From the NCBI GenBank assembly GCA_037576215.1, contig JBANDB010000009.1:2976001-3040000 (forward strand): a DNA stretch of 64,000 nucleotides. Direction: 5' to 3'. Each line of letters starts with the position of its first letter. Position 1 is the stretch's first letter. A program made the position numbers and the translations under genes. The stretch comes from Armillaria gallica. Taxonomy: Eukaryota; Basidiomycota; Agaricomycetes; Agaricales; Physalacriaceae. This document shows positions 34,552-46,265 of the stretch, piece after piece. A model generated the notes under the pieces. That model ran no database searches and had not been told where the DNA came from. It worked only from the letters and a program-made list of their open reading frames with translations.

Positions 34552-35661
34552 AGTTGTGTAGAGGTGGGTGATGAAACACGATACGTCTGGAATTTATAGG
34601 CGAACGGGGCATGGTTCATTGCCGTAAAGAAGGTGAGATGTGGGGGCCGGACAGGATGCGGGGACTTCTGAAGTAATAGCAGATGGCCGACCGGTGCAAG
34701 AGCTAGTCTAGGCTAGCTGGGCTCGTGACCGTGCAATTCGCAGGAATTCTGACCCGTTAGAACCAAGGTTTAGCTCCATAGAGGATGTGATAGATCAAAA
34801 GATGATTCGCGAGGACGCTTTGCCGGGGGTTGTACTCGGAGCTCCTTGAATTCCTTGAATTTGCGCTGTAGCAGCGACGCGGAGAAACCTAGGAGGTCGT
34901 ACTTGGTCGCATTACCAGAAATTATGAGAGTCAAAGGCCGAAAACGACAGAAAGACCAGACGGAACAGCAGCCACAGGATACGGGCCGACCTCGACAGCG
35001 AAGGCCGGTTCAGTGGACACGAGGAGTTGGTATTTATCTTTGGAATTTCCATGACATTTATCTGTTATTATCGATGGCGCAGGGAACGACATGAGGTGAT
35101 GACAGGATGGCGTTGCCAAATAAGGGGAGAAATTGGGAGAAAAGGAGGAAATTGATGGGAGGTAAATAATTTTGAAATTAAGCCGCAAATAATGCGGTGA
35201 AATTATTAGTGTGCGGCTGCGAAATAGTGACTGGACCGCTCACGCCCATCTCGTTCTTGCACCGAGACCGTCACGTCGTCCGTTGGACACCACTCGCCTT
35301 CAACCTGGATACACTCTGCTACCCATGTTTAATTGTCCAAAATCATGCCCAAAAACTCTTTCGTATGTGAGTAGTGTCCACATTTGTCGCTCACACGCCC
35401 AAAATATCAGGGCCCTCGACCCTCAGTGGTGTCCAGCTCATCCAGCTTTCCCTGCGATTTACACGTATTCTACCTCATCATCAGATTCTTTGCCATTTCT
35501 TTCTTCTTCCTTTCCTTTTCCTCTCTTTTCTTGCCCGTATGTCGTCTCTGCAGCGTGGCTCTTTTACGTTTTGATGGTTTCTCGCTTCCTCTGTCGTCCG
35601 CCAAATCTAGAGCTACTGCTGACGGTGACCACCAGACATACCCTCCCAACAGACTCACTCA
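34552..35661. other. Divergent intergenic region
   Basis: About 1.1 kb between the small minus-strand gene and the plus-strand acidic protein gene. It holds promoter material for both, including the pyrimidine tract at 35496-35532. ORFs inside (for example plus 34846-35094 and 35211-35948) lack protein character. Confidence 0.4.
35496..35532 (+). promoter_or_regulatory. Pyrimidine (CT-rich) promoter tract
   Basis: 37 bases that are C or T without exception, 130 bp upstream of ATG 35662. CT-rich tracts just upstream of transcription start are common in filamentous fungal promoters. Confidence 0.5.
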
Positions 35662-38006
35662 ATGTCGCCTACTCATCCCCATACCGTAAACGCCGTACAA
35701 AACAGTCCAGACGACGACGACGACGACATTTGCCCTGTCTGCGATGGCGAATGCACATGCTCTTCCAATCACCCTGTGCCCTCTTCTTCGCCCTCGAAAC
35801 CCGTGCTCAAAATACGCCTCACAGTACCCCCAGCGCTCCGTGTAACCAAGTCCCAGCCAGTATCCCGTGGAAAACACATCGAACAGACGACATTCGCCAC
35901 CGCACACGACGGAGAAACCGTTGCCTCGGCTCATGTCCCAAAACGTAGAGGCAGGCCTCCAAAGAACGCCCCCCGTCCGCCCAAGGCACCTCCAACGCGT
36001 AGAAAACCACCACCTAAACCTGTATTCAAAAAGAAAAACCCTCCCGCCAAGCGCAAACGTACGGCATCAAATACCGATTCCTCAGAACTAACAGACATTG
36101 ACGACGACGACACACGATCTGTCCAATTCCCTACATTTGTATCTGCATCTGCCTTGTCATCTACAGCATCATCTACTGATTCGGACGACTCTGGCGGCTT
36201 TGATACCTGACTCCTCGATCGAGGCGGAAGAGGAGAATTTTATTCTTGCGGAAGAACGTGCAAGAGTTAGGAGAGAGTTGTTGGGAGATGAGGGGCCCAA
36301 TAGTCTGAGCAGAAGAAGAGACAGCTGGATTATCCGTCCACGCAAGATGAGTGTAGGAGACTCCAGTGATGTGGATATGGACGGTAGAACTGAGGATGAA
36401 GATGACGATGACGATGACGACGACGACGACGACGAGGATGAAGAAGCTGCCGAGGAAGATGAAGATGGCGATGTAGAAGAGGAGGACGACGAGGAAGACG
36501 ACCGTTCCAGGTACACTGGGATGGCCACAGGATGGTCAGACGGCGAAGAATCTAGCTTTGACGCAGATCTTTTCTTTGCCAATCTTTCCGGTTCCTCCTC
36601 CTCCTCCTCTGACGATGAAGAAGAACAAGAAGACATTGCAATAGACCCAGCCGCCCTCGCCGGAGCCCTCGCTAGTATCCAGCCGCGGGATCTTCCTTCG
36701 AAGTCACCGAAGGTTGGGATGGCCAACTTATGTTCACTAGTGGCCCTGGAGGAGGTGTTCTGGAAGCAGAATTCGACGCCATGGCTGCCCAGTTCATTGT
36801 GGACAGCAGCGCTTCACCTAGCGGTGCTGACGATGATGACGACGTCAATATGCAAGATGCCGACGAAGAGGATGAAGAAGACGGAGAAGATGGCGGGGGA
36901 GATGGCGGGGGAGATGGCGGCGACACCACAGATGAAGATCTCGTGGGCGCAGATGATCTGCCCAACGAACGCGCAATGCGTCTGTTCAATCTTCCATTCG
37001 AATTGAACGTGGAGTCCATCAACCCTCTGTCGACGATGAGTCCAATCCGTCGACGCGCATTACAGGGTCAGCTGATGGGCAAAAACACCCCCGGAGATAT
37101 TCTGACAGGGAAGATGTTTGGAGAATTCGACGACGAAGAAGAAGAGGAGGATGAAACTCTTACTCGACCAAAGACTGTTGGTGGTCCAAGACAGGGTTGT
37201 TTTGAGGTTGAGGCTGAGGTCGATGATGATAAAACCGTTGTCATTGACAGTGAACACAAGCCAGTCCCTTCACCTCATCCGAGAACCAGAGGAAGAGGCA
37301 GAGGAAGAAGAAGGATCGAAGGTGTACGTTGTTCTTTATCATCTCCTAGCATCACGTTTTCATGCTTCGTCTTTTCTTCCAGATCAATCGCCCTCTTCCC
37401 CAGTTCACCCTTCCCAGGCGATCTACAGCTCCCGGCAGTACCACCGACGCCATCAACGCACTCAGCATCACTTCCCCCGAGCCCGAGTCCGGCCATCCCA
37501 TGTTGGCACCGTCTATCGAACTTGACGATGTTCTTGACTCAGCTTTCCTCGAGGGATCGTCTTCTGAACACTCTGCACCGACACCCACAACGTTTGAACA
37601 CATGCGCAACCTTACGAGATGGGATCTCATATCCGTCGGCGCCTTCCGTAAAACTCGTGAAGACATTGGCGGCTGGAATTCCGATACGGCGTCCGATGGG
37701 CACGGGTACGGCGGTGTCATGAAAAGCAGCCCGTTAACGGAGATGTTGTGGCAGAACAAGATGGGGACAAAGAACGTGAGCTCGCCTGGAGACGGCGAGA
37801 AGACGCGTAAAGAAATCCGCAGGGAGAGGAAGCTGCGGCGGAAAGCTGGAGGCCTGGTTGCGATTCCCAAAAATTTAAAGGGAAAGGGCAGCGGGAAGTT
37901 GTTCCATCACCACCATCCGCATCACCCGAACTCGAAAAGTAGGGGTGCTGGGTCTTCGCAAAGGTCGAACTTTCACCAGGCCGGAGGAAGTTCGCCTATT
38001 GCATAA
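35662..38006 (+). CDS. Acidic nuclear-type protein with AT-hook, function unknown
   Basis: Starts MSPTHPHTVNAVQNSPDDDD, followed by CPVCDGECTC (four Cys, possible metal site) and an AT-hook, KRRGRPPKN, in a Pro/Lys-rich stretch. Then come long Asp/Glu and Ser runs. A more conserved block reads FEVTEGWDGQLMFTSGPGG then VLEAEFDAMAAQFI. Later parts include DLPNERAMRLFNLPFELNVE and, after an intron near 37324-37382, a Ser/Pro region, then FEHMRNLTRWDLISVGAFRK and a basic His-rich tail. AT-hook plus acidic runs suggest a chromatin or transcription role; this is inference. The frame changes near 36208 (+1 or -2) and near 36698 (one base missing) without introns. Confidence 0.65.
36889..36924 (+). 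repeat. 12-bp coding minisatellite, three copies
   Basis: GATGGCGGGGGA is repeated about three times in frame, encoding Asp-Gly-Gly-Gly units inside the acidic protein. Likely length-variable. Confidence 0.7.
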
Positions 38007-38549
38007 AATGTGGGTAGTCACGTTCAAGTTCTTTCGTTTCACTTCAAGTTGTTGTCTCTTCGTTTCATTTTTGGATTTGCGGAAAACTTGTCATCGTCAG
38101 AGAACGATGAAGCCCATTGGGGCTCAAAATAATTCGTGTGCTTCTTCTATATCTTTTTCTTTTCTCTTTTCCTCTTCTCTTTGTTCCAAAACTGAATTTG
38201 TTGTGCGCCTACACGTATACTGAAAATTTCCTCAATGTGCCATATGTATTCTCATTCCCATTCCAAAGCCTATCACTAGCATCTAGCATCACCATCCACC
38301 ACCATATCCAGTCCTCGTTACTTACTCGCTCATGTATCTTACGTTTATCTCATTATGACAATTTCCGAGGATGTTCAAACCTTCTGAAAAAAGAATGTCG
38401 GAAGAACTTGGCACTAATTATTTCTGTGACGTCGTGACTTCCTTTCCGTCTTTTCCATCAACTTGCTATTCGCCTGAACTTGCATCGCTGTAGTTCCTCC
38501 ATTGCATCTTCATAGCAATTCGCAGATCTACTTATCCATCACCAGTAGC
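38007..38549. other. Intergenic
   Basis: 3' UTR of the acidic protein and promoter of TFIIA gamma. T-rich, with no ORF or RNA gene recognised. Confidence 0.45.
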
Positions 38550-39044
38550 ATGGCAACTGCTTATTACGAGTTCTACCGTGGTTCTTCGTATGTTACGCTC
38601 CCCCGCGGGTACATGGACTCACCGAAACTTGAAGCATCGGGATGGCGCTGACAGATTCACTGGATGAGTTGATTACAAGTGGTGCCATAACACCTCAGTT
38701 GGCTATGAAGGTCCTACAGCAGGTTTCGTAGTTCTCTGCCGAGGTGTCTCCGTACTCATGTGCCCTTGCAGTTCGACAAGTCGCTTGCAGACACGATGGT
38801 GAAGCAGGTGAAGGTGAAGACATCCCTGAAGGTGCGGCGTGTGTTTCTGCTCCTCGTGAAGACGCCCTGTAACGCAGCTCGACAGGGCCACCTTCATACA
38901 TACCGTTTGTGCGATGACGTCTGGACATTCATCGTGAAGGATCCGTCGTTCAAGATGGAGGGGAGCGAGATGGTCAATGCTCCGAGGATAAAAATCATTG
39001 CTTGCAAGAATGGGGAGGCAATAGAAGCGGGGAAGAAGCAATAA
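38550..39044 (+). CDS. TOA2: Transcription initiation factor IIA gamma (small) subunit
   Basis: Small subunit of TFIIA, which stabilises TBP on TATA DNA at RNA polymerase II promoters. The first exon codes [13 protein letters not shown]. After introns it continues [48 protein letters not shown], then [20 protein letters not shown] and [13 protein letters not shown]. The third intron ends at GACAG before GGCCACC; using the nearer CAG breaks the frame. Length, about 110 aa, is normal for the family. Same orientation as the farnesyltransferase gene, 311 bp upstream of it. Confidence 0.92.
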
Positions 39045-39355
39045 TTTTAAAGGTTGTTTGTGTCACGGTGCTGTACTGGACTCTTTTTGCTTTCCTTGTC
39101 GCTATCATCATGTAATCTGTACACTGCTTTCTATTGATCGTTACGTCTGCTCGACCTCGTTGTCACTCAACGTTTGGGTGACAGTGTTTGGATGAAAGCG
39201 ATCGAGATTCGAAATGACGTTGGTTTGATTGACCTTGACAAACATAGCCATGAACGTCCTTTTGTTCTTTATCTCAAACATCCACGCTCTCGAGACTACG
39301 CATGAAATGAGCGTGTCTTTTATTCGTTCTTAGACGTACATTTCTATATCTTATC
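39045..39355. other. Short intergenic region
   Basis: 311 bp carrying the 3' end of TFIIA gamma and the promoter of the farnesyltransferase gene. No ORF or RNA seen. Confidence 0.45.
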
Positions 39356-40852
39356 ATGGCACCAACATATACGCCTACCGATGCTTATCCTACACCGACT
39401 TCCCATACCCAGCGGGAAACTGAGGAGGTCCTACTGAAGCATCTGCCTTTGCCTGGGAATGATAACACAAAGGCCCCTTCCTTGGAGCTCCAGAAGACGA
39501 AGCACATGCAGTGGCTTGTGCGAAACCTTGCCCAGGGTTTCCCTGCGAGATACATATCGCAGGATGCGAGTCAGCCGTGGTTAATGTTCTGGACTCTACA
39601 AGCGTTCAGCGTTCTCGGAGTGTCGCTGGATCCCGGGAATAAGCAGAGGTGTGTTCGTTCTGACATCGATGTCGTGCTGATTTGATCCCGCTTGACAGGG
39701 CTATTGATACGATCTTGGCTTGGCAACACCCTGATGGTGGATTTGGAGGTGGACCGGGACAGGCGGCGCATCTCCTTCCGACGTATGCTGCTGTGTGTGC
39801 CCTCGCTATTGCTGGACGGCCGGGTCCAAGAGGCGGATGGGATCAGATTGACCGGTGAGTCTCGTCAATGGGCTGTATAACGCAGGGTCTGAGATATCAT
39901 ATACAGGGTGAAGATGGCACAATTCTTCATGTCTCTGAAACAACCCGACGGATCCTTTCTCGTTGCACACCATGCTGAAGTGGATATGCGAGGCATCTAC
40001 TGTCTGTTAGTCGTTGCCACACTTCTTGATCTCATGACACCCGAGTTGGTGGATGGTACTGCCGAGTTCGTCAGGTCGTGCCAGACGTATGAAGGAGGGT
40101 TTGCGTCTGCGTCGCAGCCTTACTTTGGGGAGGACGGTTCACTGCTAAAGAGCCCGAGACCCCCGCTAGGCGAGGCACATGGAGGGTACACATTCTGCGC
40201 GTTAGCGTCTTGGGTTCTTCTTCAGCCAATGTCGGATGAGAAGTTGGATAGTATTGACGAGACGAATTTGCTGCGATGGCTAGTCCAGATGCAAGGCGTG
40301 GAAATCGAACTTGGAGGATTTAAGGGTCGGACGAACAAGCTCGTGGATGGATGCTATTCGTGGTGGGTGGGGGGTGCATTTGCTCTTCTGGAGGCGATTC
40401 ATGGGCATCATCCTTCTTCTCCTCCTCATGAAGAAGAGAAGCATGAGGAAGGCGACGATGGATGGATCGACATGGATGAATCGTTACTCAACCGGGAGGC
40501 GCTGCAACAGTATATTCTTCTTGCCGGACAACATCCTGTAGGCGGCCTCCGGGATAAGCCACCGAAGAGTTCAGATGCATACCACACGCTGTACTGCTTG
40601 GCGGGCTTATCTGCCGCGCAGCATAGGGTATTTCCCTCGGAGAAGAAGTTTGAAGAACTGCACTCGGGGTGGAAAGGCTCGGACGAATCTACAAGAAAGA
40701 AAGTGTTCTCCGAAGCGCTCTGTTGGCAGGAAGACGAGGCGGGCTCAAAGTTTGTTGGAGGGAAAGCGAACCGAGTGAATGCGTCTCATCCTTTGTTTAA
40801 TCTGACCGTTACGCATAGCAGCGCGATTATGAGGTATTTTTATGGGCAGTAG
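39356..40852 (+). CDS. RAM1: Protein farnesyltransferase subunit beta
   Basis: Zinc enzyme subunit that, with the alpha subunit, attaches farnesyl to CaaX cysteines of Ras-type proteins and basidiomycete pheromones. Prenyltransferase alpha-alpha repeats are visible: KHMQWLVRNLAQGFPARYIS, then AIDTILAWQHPDGGFGGGPG and KMAQFFMSLKQPDGSFLVAH. EVDMRGIYCLLVVATLLDL and RSCQTYEGGFAS follow. Zinc-site segments are present: LVDGCYSWWVGGAF (Asp and Cys ligands) and SSDAYHTLYCLAGLS (His ligand). Three exons; introns near 39648-39698 and 39855-39906. An Asp/Glu-rich insert lies between the two zinc segments. Full length, no frame break seen. Confidence 0.92.
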
Positions 40853-41561
40853 AATCATAGGGATTACTGGTATGTTTTATTTACCTGGAATTCTCGAATC
40901 TCGTGTGTTGTTATGCGAGTTTAGTCTTGAATTGCTAGGTCAGACCGTCATCACGAATGGTGTGGGTTGACTATTGCAGAACATGATCCGCACAATCTGA
41001 TCAATAACCTTGAGGGTCGGAGCCCCGCTATCACGAGCTGTGTACTTTTTGTATTGCAGCATTCTTTCACAATATACTACGCACATTATGCATCGGATAT
41101 CACTCCTGACCATCCTTCTCGATTCTTCCAGTCTTTCATCTTTCCTTTTCACGAACCGCGTTCAGATCGTCAGAACGCAAAGAGTCGTCTTCGTGGTGAA
41201 GCCCTTCTTTACGATTTCCTTGCCTTCCCATACTCCTGCGCTTAATGCTACACTAGGGCTGGATCTCCGAAACGCCCATGGCCCTGGTAGTCTCTCTTAG
41301 ACAAACGACGATATACTTGTTTTGACGGATGAGGACGGTATATGGTATCTCGAAACTGGTAAAAGTCTCGACCTCGGGTATGGTAGGTAGGTATTATTGA
41401 TGGTACAGCATAACAGGCTCCAAATGACTGTACAACAAGATCAAGTAAGAGATTCTAATGGTAGTTATCAACATTGCCCGCGCTCCATAGCCTGGGTTTA
41501 CATAGCTGATACCCGACACATCTCAGGCCATAGTGCGACCGTTTCTGTATGAACCGACTCT
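40853..41561. other. Intergenic, tail-to-tail spacer
   Basis: About 0.7 kb at the border between the conserved block and the DUF6535 accessory segment. Overlapping ORFs (plus 40967-41245 and 41010-41300) look non-coding. Confidence 0.4.
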
Positions 41562-44500
41562 CTATACTGCACCGATGTTTGAGAGCGTCATGTCTTCATG
41601 AGCAGCATCGTTGGTAATATACCGTTGGACACTACGCCATGCATTCCGCCATGGATCCTTCGGAGAATTTACAGGAGGACTATCGTCCACTTGAGCTATG
41701 TACTCAGCTGCAGGTAGAGCTTGACTTCCAAACGGACCAACGCCACCTCCTTCAAGAAAGGCTGTGAGATCTGCAAGGATACCGGGGGTATCAACGGGTA
41801 TATCATAGATGGCTGGTAGCCCAGCAGGACGGTATTCGTATTCTCGGAGCCTCTGTAAGCAAACAGGCCAGGCAGGGTCGTTGGGACAAACGCGCGCAAG
41901 GTCATGAAGAGCCTCGCTGGAACCACCCCCGACAAGAAAAGCACAGATGGCAAATAGGACGTCAGGTTCGTGAAGGTATCTCAAGAAGTTTCGAGATATC
42001 TGCGACTCCGACTTTGAGGATGGTAGCCCGGTAATGAACATTTTTAGGACCTGTGGTACGGAATAATAAGAGTTGAGAAGGTTGTTATGACCGTAGTGAA
42101 GTTTCTCGACCAGCCGGTCGAAGAGACGTTTGGCAGTAGCGTACTCGAAAGCCTCATTCACAATTAGTGGAAAGTGGAGGACGAGACGGTTACTGAGTTC
42201 AAATACTAGATCGGGAGGATCGTCAAAGGTGTCTATTGGAGCCCATGCACCATCTTCAAAGGCGATCCGGACAAACTCTGCAGCCAGGTCTGGGGTACAC
42301 CAGTCTCGGAACATGAACGGAGGCAGAGGGGATGTGAATTCCACCATGCGCAGAAAAAGTACCAAGGCGGCACGCTGGTGTTCAACAGGTACCTCCCTCT
42401 TGCCGAAATGGTCTGAAGACAACAGGGTGTATAACAGTTTCAGGGCAGCATGCCGATGGTGGGTGAAATCTGTGATAGGCACCCAAGGGCGCATCCCCAA
42501 GGTCACCGAGCCGAACCCAAAAAACGACTCGATCCCTGAGATGGCCTTGCAGAATATGTTCCCAGAAGGATCGTCAATTCCTGCGCGTTGAATAGAGGGT
42601 GAGCCGACCATGGTCAAGAGAAACCGGAGCCTTGGATCCTGAGGCGAAGGGTAATCATCAGGGATTTCAGGATTGAAGATACTGTCCGTAACATTCAATT
42701 GGCCTCGGATGATGCTTTCTCCTACCCATGGATACAGATAGCGACTGAAAGTAGTCCTCAGACGGTCCGGTCGACTATTTGCGTTCTCGATTATCTTAAT
42801 GTTTTCCCATTCATAAACTGGGGGAGGGACAACAAAGTTGGCCTTCCAATAGTCTGATGGGATGATTTGGAAGAAAGTTTGAGCCATATCAGGTTCATCC
42901 GGACCAAATGGTAGGAGTTTGTGGAGCAGACGCGCCCATACAATGGGTTCTAGAGCAATACCCTCGCCAGAGAGATTGGAATAGAGATTGGATGCAAGCA
43001 ATTCTCGGATCGCATCGCGACGGTCAGTGCCGTGTTGTAAACACAGAAGCTGAGCATAGACATCCGGGGAGAAGCGGCCCTTTAGGCCGAACATGACATA
43101 GAATGGCACACTGGCCCGACAGCGCCAGTAATCAACTCCATCTTCCTCTCCTGGGAAGCGAAGGAAAGCCCTACTAACACGATCGATTTTGCTTTCTAGG
43201 ACAGGGTGATCGCCGGACGCATCGGACAGAAGACCTGTGAGAGTAAGGTGACATGTAGACGAAAAGTCAGCTATGTGGTGCAGTAGTGACGTCACAGAAG
43301 TGAGCGGTAAAGCACTTGTCGACTGTATGACAATGCTCTGTACGCTGGGGTTGGATGACATGTAATATAGCCAGGACAGAGCGTGTACATCCGTTTCATC
43401 GGCATACCGCTTGACAGCTGCAATTTCGGCATCCTTGAGTATGCGAATGGCTGGTTTTTCTGAGCCTGAGGCCGACTGGTGTTTAGAAACCAGACGGAAG
43501 ATCCATTTAAAGGAGATGTTGTGGGTGATATAGGCATAAAGACGGAACATGTACTGCGATAGTGGTGTCTTGTAGGGACACGAAGGGTATAGGATCGGAA
43601 GGAAATTCGTGATCAAGTATGCAGCAAATGCTATCAAGGTAACGCTTCCAACAACGGACGCGATCGACACACGAAGGGGGATGATGAAGAGGACCAAGCC
43701 TACTAGAAACACAGCAAGCGACGTGCTCATAAGGACAGGAAGTAGTCCGATGATGAGGTCCACGCCCCATCGCTGCAGTCCCATATATCGGAACTGACGC
43801 AATCGGCACCTGTCGCGCGGTGTTCCTGATGGGACCGACATGTATTGGTGGATCCACTGTTTGGTTAAAACAGCGAACAGTGCGGTGGAAAGACTGAGGG
43901 AGAGGCTGGTGAACCATAGACCATTAACCCACGAGTCAGATGTTGAAGGACGAAAGCTGAGGTCGGAGCGAGGGACGTCATTCACAAGGGAACCGTTCGC
44001 GGCTGAGCGTTGGACGTCAATGAGCTCAATAAGAAGTGTCGCTGTCACCTGGCCGTAATCGACCTGTAGGCTTTGTGAAGTCTGAGCGACAAAGGTGGTG
44101 ACCACGGCTGAGAAAAGACCAGCCTATCAGTCTAGCATGAGTAACGAAAACGACAACAAGTTAGTCTGAGTACTGACAAAAACGAGTAGAACATCCAAGG
44201 CGTCTCTCCATCCTTCCACCATCTCCAAATCAAAAGGACCACACTCTTCGAGGTACGTTCGCCATACCCTGGCCATTGGTCCCATCTCCTCATCCTTCTT
44301 ATCTTCGGGGAACTTTTGTTCATAGTCGAATGGATCGCTCCCTGGAGCCACAGTTAGACTCCTAACAAGCGAACAAGTGATAGGAACACACCTCTGACAG
44401 CATATTCCGGACGGTGGATGCCCATTGTCTTGCGCCTCGACTTTCGTTGGCGCCGCCGCGAGTAAGATGTCGAATTCTTGACTTCTGGTTGCTGGCCGTC

Positions 44501-44731
44501 GTCGGGCTGACTATCAACGCGAGACGCTCTAGGATGGTCGTCATCCTCAGAGTCGTCGGATGTACTCGAGTGGCTGTCGTCGTCATTGATCTGTGCGGCA
44601 TGAACAGAATGCTCTTGGCTTTCGGAGACACGAGTTGTGATTGGATTGCCGTCACCCATAGAGACATTGGAGGCTCTCGACATATTGTCGTCGCTGTCGT
44701 TCTGCTGGTGTGTATCGTGGATGGAAGGCAT
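41562..44731 (-). CDS. DUF6535-domain membrane protein, intact copy A
   Basis: Uncharacterised membrane protein family known mainly from Agaricomycetes, often multi-copy. Exon 1 (from 44731) codes an acidic Ser-rich leader. Exon 2 holds ARVWRTYLEECGPFDLEMVE and EGWRDALDVLLVF, joined across an intron to AGLFSAVVTTFVAQTSQS, the start of the domain and of membrane helix 1. Further helices lie at GLWFTSLSLSLSTALFAVL, at the LIIGLLPVLMSTSLAVFLVG segment and around SVVGSVTLIAFAAYLITNFL. CPYKTPLSQY ends the domain. The remaining 600 or so residues are soluble, with no domain I recognise. The 847-codon last exon is fully open. Copy B at 46836-49956 is a broken duplicate. Confidence 0.85.
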
Positions 44732-44870
44732 GGTGTTAAAGTGGTACTAGGGCAAGGCCAATATAGGCGCCATAAGTCATAGCTGTGATTCTCTCCCACG
44801 GGCGATATCACAGCACGGTCAGGCGCCACGACCTGCTGTATGTAGCGCATTCATCACTGCAAAGTAGTAG
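41562..44870 (-). repeat. Segmental duplication, arm A
   Basis: This segment, including gene, leader and about 140 bp of upstream sequence, is repeated as 46800-50145 with very high identity. Promoter words such as CAATATAGGCGCC and TGATTCTCTCCCACGGG are shared. Homology stops at the TAG microsatellite. Confidence 0.85.
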
Positions 44871-44880
44871 TAGTAGTAGT
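44865..44880 (+). repeat. TAG microsatellite at duplication breakpoint
   Basis: Five TAG units plus T. It marks the point where arm A loses similarity to arm B. Confidence 0.8.
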
Positions 44881-45007
44881 CGCACTGGCAAGCGGTCCCT
44901 AAAGAGGAAACAGCCAATGTTTTCTGCGCCGTTGCTACCAAGCCGTCAAAGCACTTAATAGTAGCATCGCAGACCGCGTAGGACCCCTGCCGCTGACTGA
45001 CAACATA

Positions 45008-45409
45008 GTGGCGCAAACTATGAAGCATTTCACGGGTTTGGATCCATACGAAGGGACTATGCTGTATAGAAAGAAGTATGTGAAGATGTATAAAACATTA
45101 GAGGTCAACGGTCAATGTCTGTACAATGCTCCCACAAAGGGGGGGTACATAAACGGGCACTGTAGCAAATATACCGAGAACGTCATGAACATATTTACCG
45201 AAAACGTACTCCAAGCGAGGGGCTCTAAGCAGAAACCACAATTGCTCCAAACCAGTACAAGCAGATGTACGAAGATCCTCAAACGCGGGAATGATGTCCG
45301 TGACATCTGCAAAGAAGCGATCTCAGCGGTGTACCAAGTCGACATGACCCGTACAGAAGAGGAGGGCATGAACCTCGTCTTCCACAGATGGTGCGCAGAA
45401 CCGGCATAA
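45008..45409 (+). CDS. Orphan ORF, 133 aa
   Basis: Begins MAQTMKHFTGLDPYEGTMLY and ends at 45409. Basic and Cys-containing, with no hydrophobic segment. No family recognised. It lies in the 1.1-kb segment present in arm A but absent from arm B, so it came with an insertion or was lost from the other copy. Coding status rests on ORF length alone. Confidence 0.35.
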   Translation: MAQTMKHFTGLDPYEGTMLYRKKYVKMYKTLEVNGQCLYNAPTKGGYINGHCSKYTENVMNIFTENVLQARGSKQKPQLLQTSTSRCTKILKRGNDVRDICKEAISAVYQVDMTRTEEEGMNLVFHRWCAEPA

Positions 45410-45462
45410 TCGCCACTTCCGCGGCACCAACTTTCGATAGCGCTCCCTCCATCTTAGCACTT

Positions 45463-45894
45463 CTATCCCAGAATATGAGAGGTCATTAGAAGACAAGTAA
45501 TCGCCTTTCGATGGGCAGGAATAGGTAAATCCAAATAGGATTTAAAAGACAATAGTTCGAGACACTTATCCATCCACGGCGAGAGAGAGGAGGGTACGGA
45601 GTAAAAACCCCGAAACAAGCATGCCTTGGGGGAACAGTCAATAATGGCTGTTAAGCTCACTCTGGCCGCGAGCTTGATAGCGTCCATGACATCGTCTATA
45701 TATTCGGGAGAAACCGTGCTACGCCAGTTGATATGAAGGGCAGGTGCGAGACGATGACAGACATGAAGGAGGTCTGTTATCCATGATGGTTTCCCCCTTC
45801 GTGCGAGGTCCAAGGCAACATCGAGTGCGAGATGACCATAATAACGATCAGGCAAGAGGAGAAGATAGCAGCAGAACCGTAAAGCAAGAAGCAA
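45463..45894 (-). CDS. Orphan ORF, 143 aa, helical
   Basis: From 45894: MLLALRFCCYLLLLPDRYYG, then regular helix-like segments such as VMDAIKLAARVSLTAIIDC and ending PAHRKAITCLLMTSHILG. Composition is protein-like. It may be the 3' exon of a larger decayed gene, since an upstream frame continues beyond the Met. Family unknown. Confidence 0.35.
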   Translation of the reverse strand: MLLALRFCCYLLLLPDRYYGHLALDVALDLARRGKPSWITDLLHVCHRLAPALHINWRSTVSPEYIDDVMDAIKLAARVSLTAIIDCSPKACLFRGFYSVPSSLSPWMDKCLELLSFKSYLDLPIPAHRKAITCLLMTSHILG

Positions 45895-45997
45895 GCGCCG
45901 ATATGGAAGAGGCGTAATACCTAAGGATCATCTGATTGGATGAACGATTCACGATGTGGGTAACAAAGCGATCTGAAACTTTAAACCGACATATGAC

Positions 45998-46169
45998 ATC
46001 AGCGATCGATTTTATCTTTTTTCCTGTCGTTCATGACAATTACTCCTGCCTTAACGTCAAAGACGGCCAATCTGACGATGCACCCGAGGATGTAGGGTAC
46101 GCACGCATTGGTGACATTGAGCTCATCGACCTAACTTCGGATGAGGACGACGATGACTCTGAAGAATGA
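45998..46169 (+). CDS. Small acidic ORF with SUMO-interaction-like motif, copy 1
   Basis: Starts MTSAIDFIFFPVV; an in-frame Met at 45936 also exists. It runs to DAPEDVGYARIGDIELIDLT followed by an acidic run. The same ORF occurs at 50183, next to the other DUF6535 copy. ELIDLTSDEDDD fits the hydrophobic-plus-acidic pattern of a SUMO-interacting motif. Function unknown; it may be a fragment of a longer gene. Confidence 0.4.
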
Positions 46170-46265
46170 TCCAGTCAGAGTCGAGGACGAAGACTGGGAA
46201 GTCGTTGAGAAAGGTATATATTTGCATAACTCATTAATATTCGTAACTTACATGATGTACAGACT

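Noticed and set aside
35211..35948. 245-codon plus-strand ORF upstream of the acidic protein
   Set aside because: It runs through the pyrimidine-rich promoter and overlaps the better-supported frame starting at 35662.
41010..41300. 96-codon ORF on the plus strand
   Set aside because: Overlaps another ORF in a second frame, has no splice context and no similarity to anything known.
42130..42591. 153-codon plus-strand ORF, and its twin at 47346-47627
   Set aside because: Antisense to the DUF6535 coding exon and duplicated only because the gene is.
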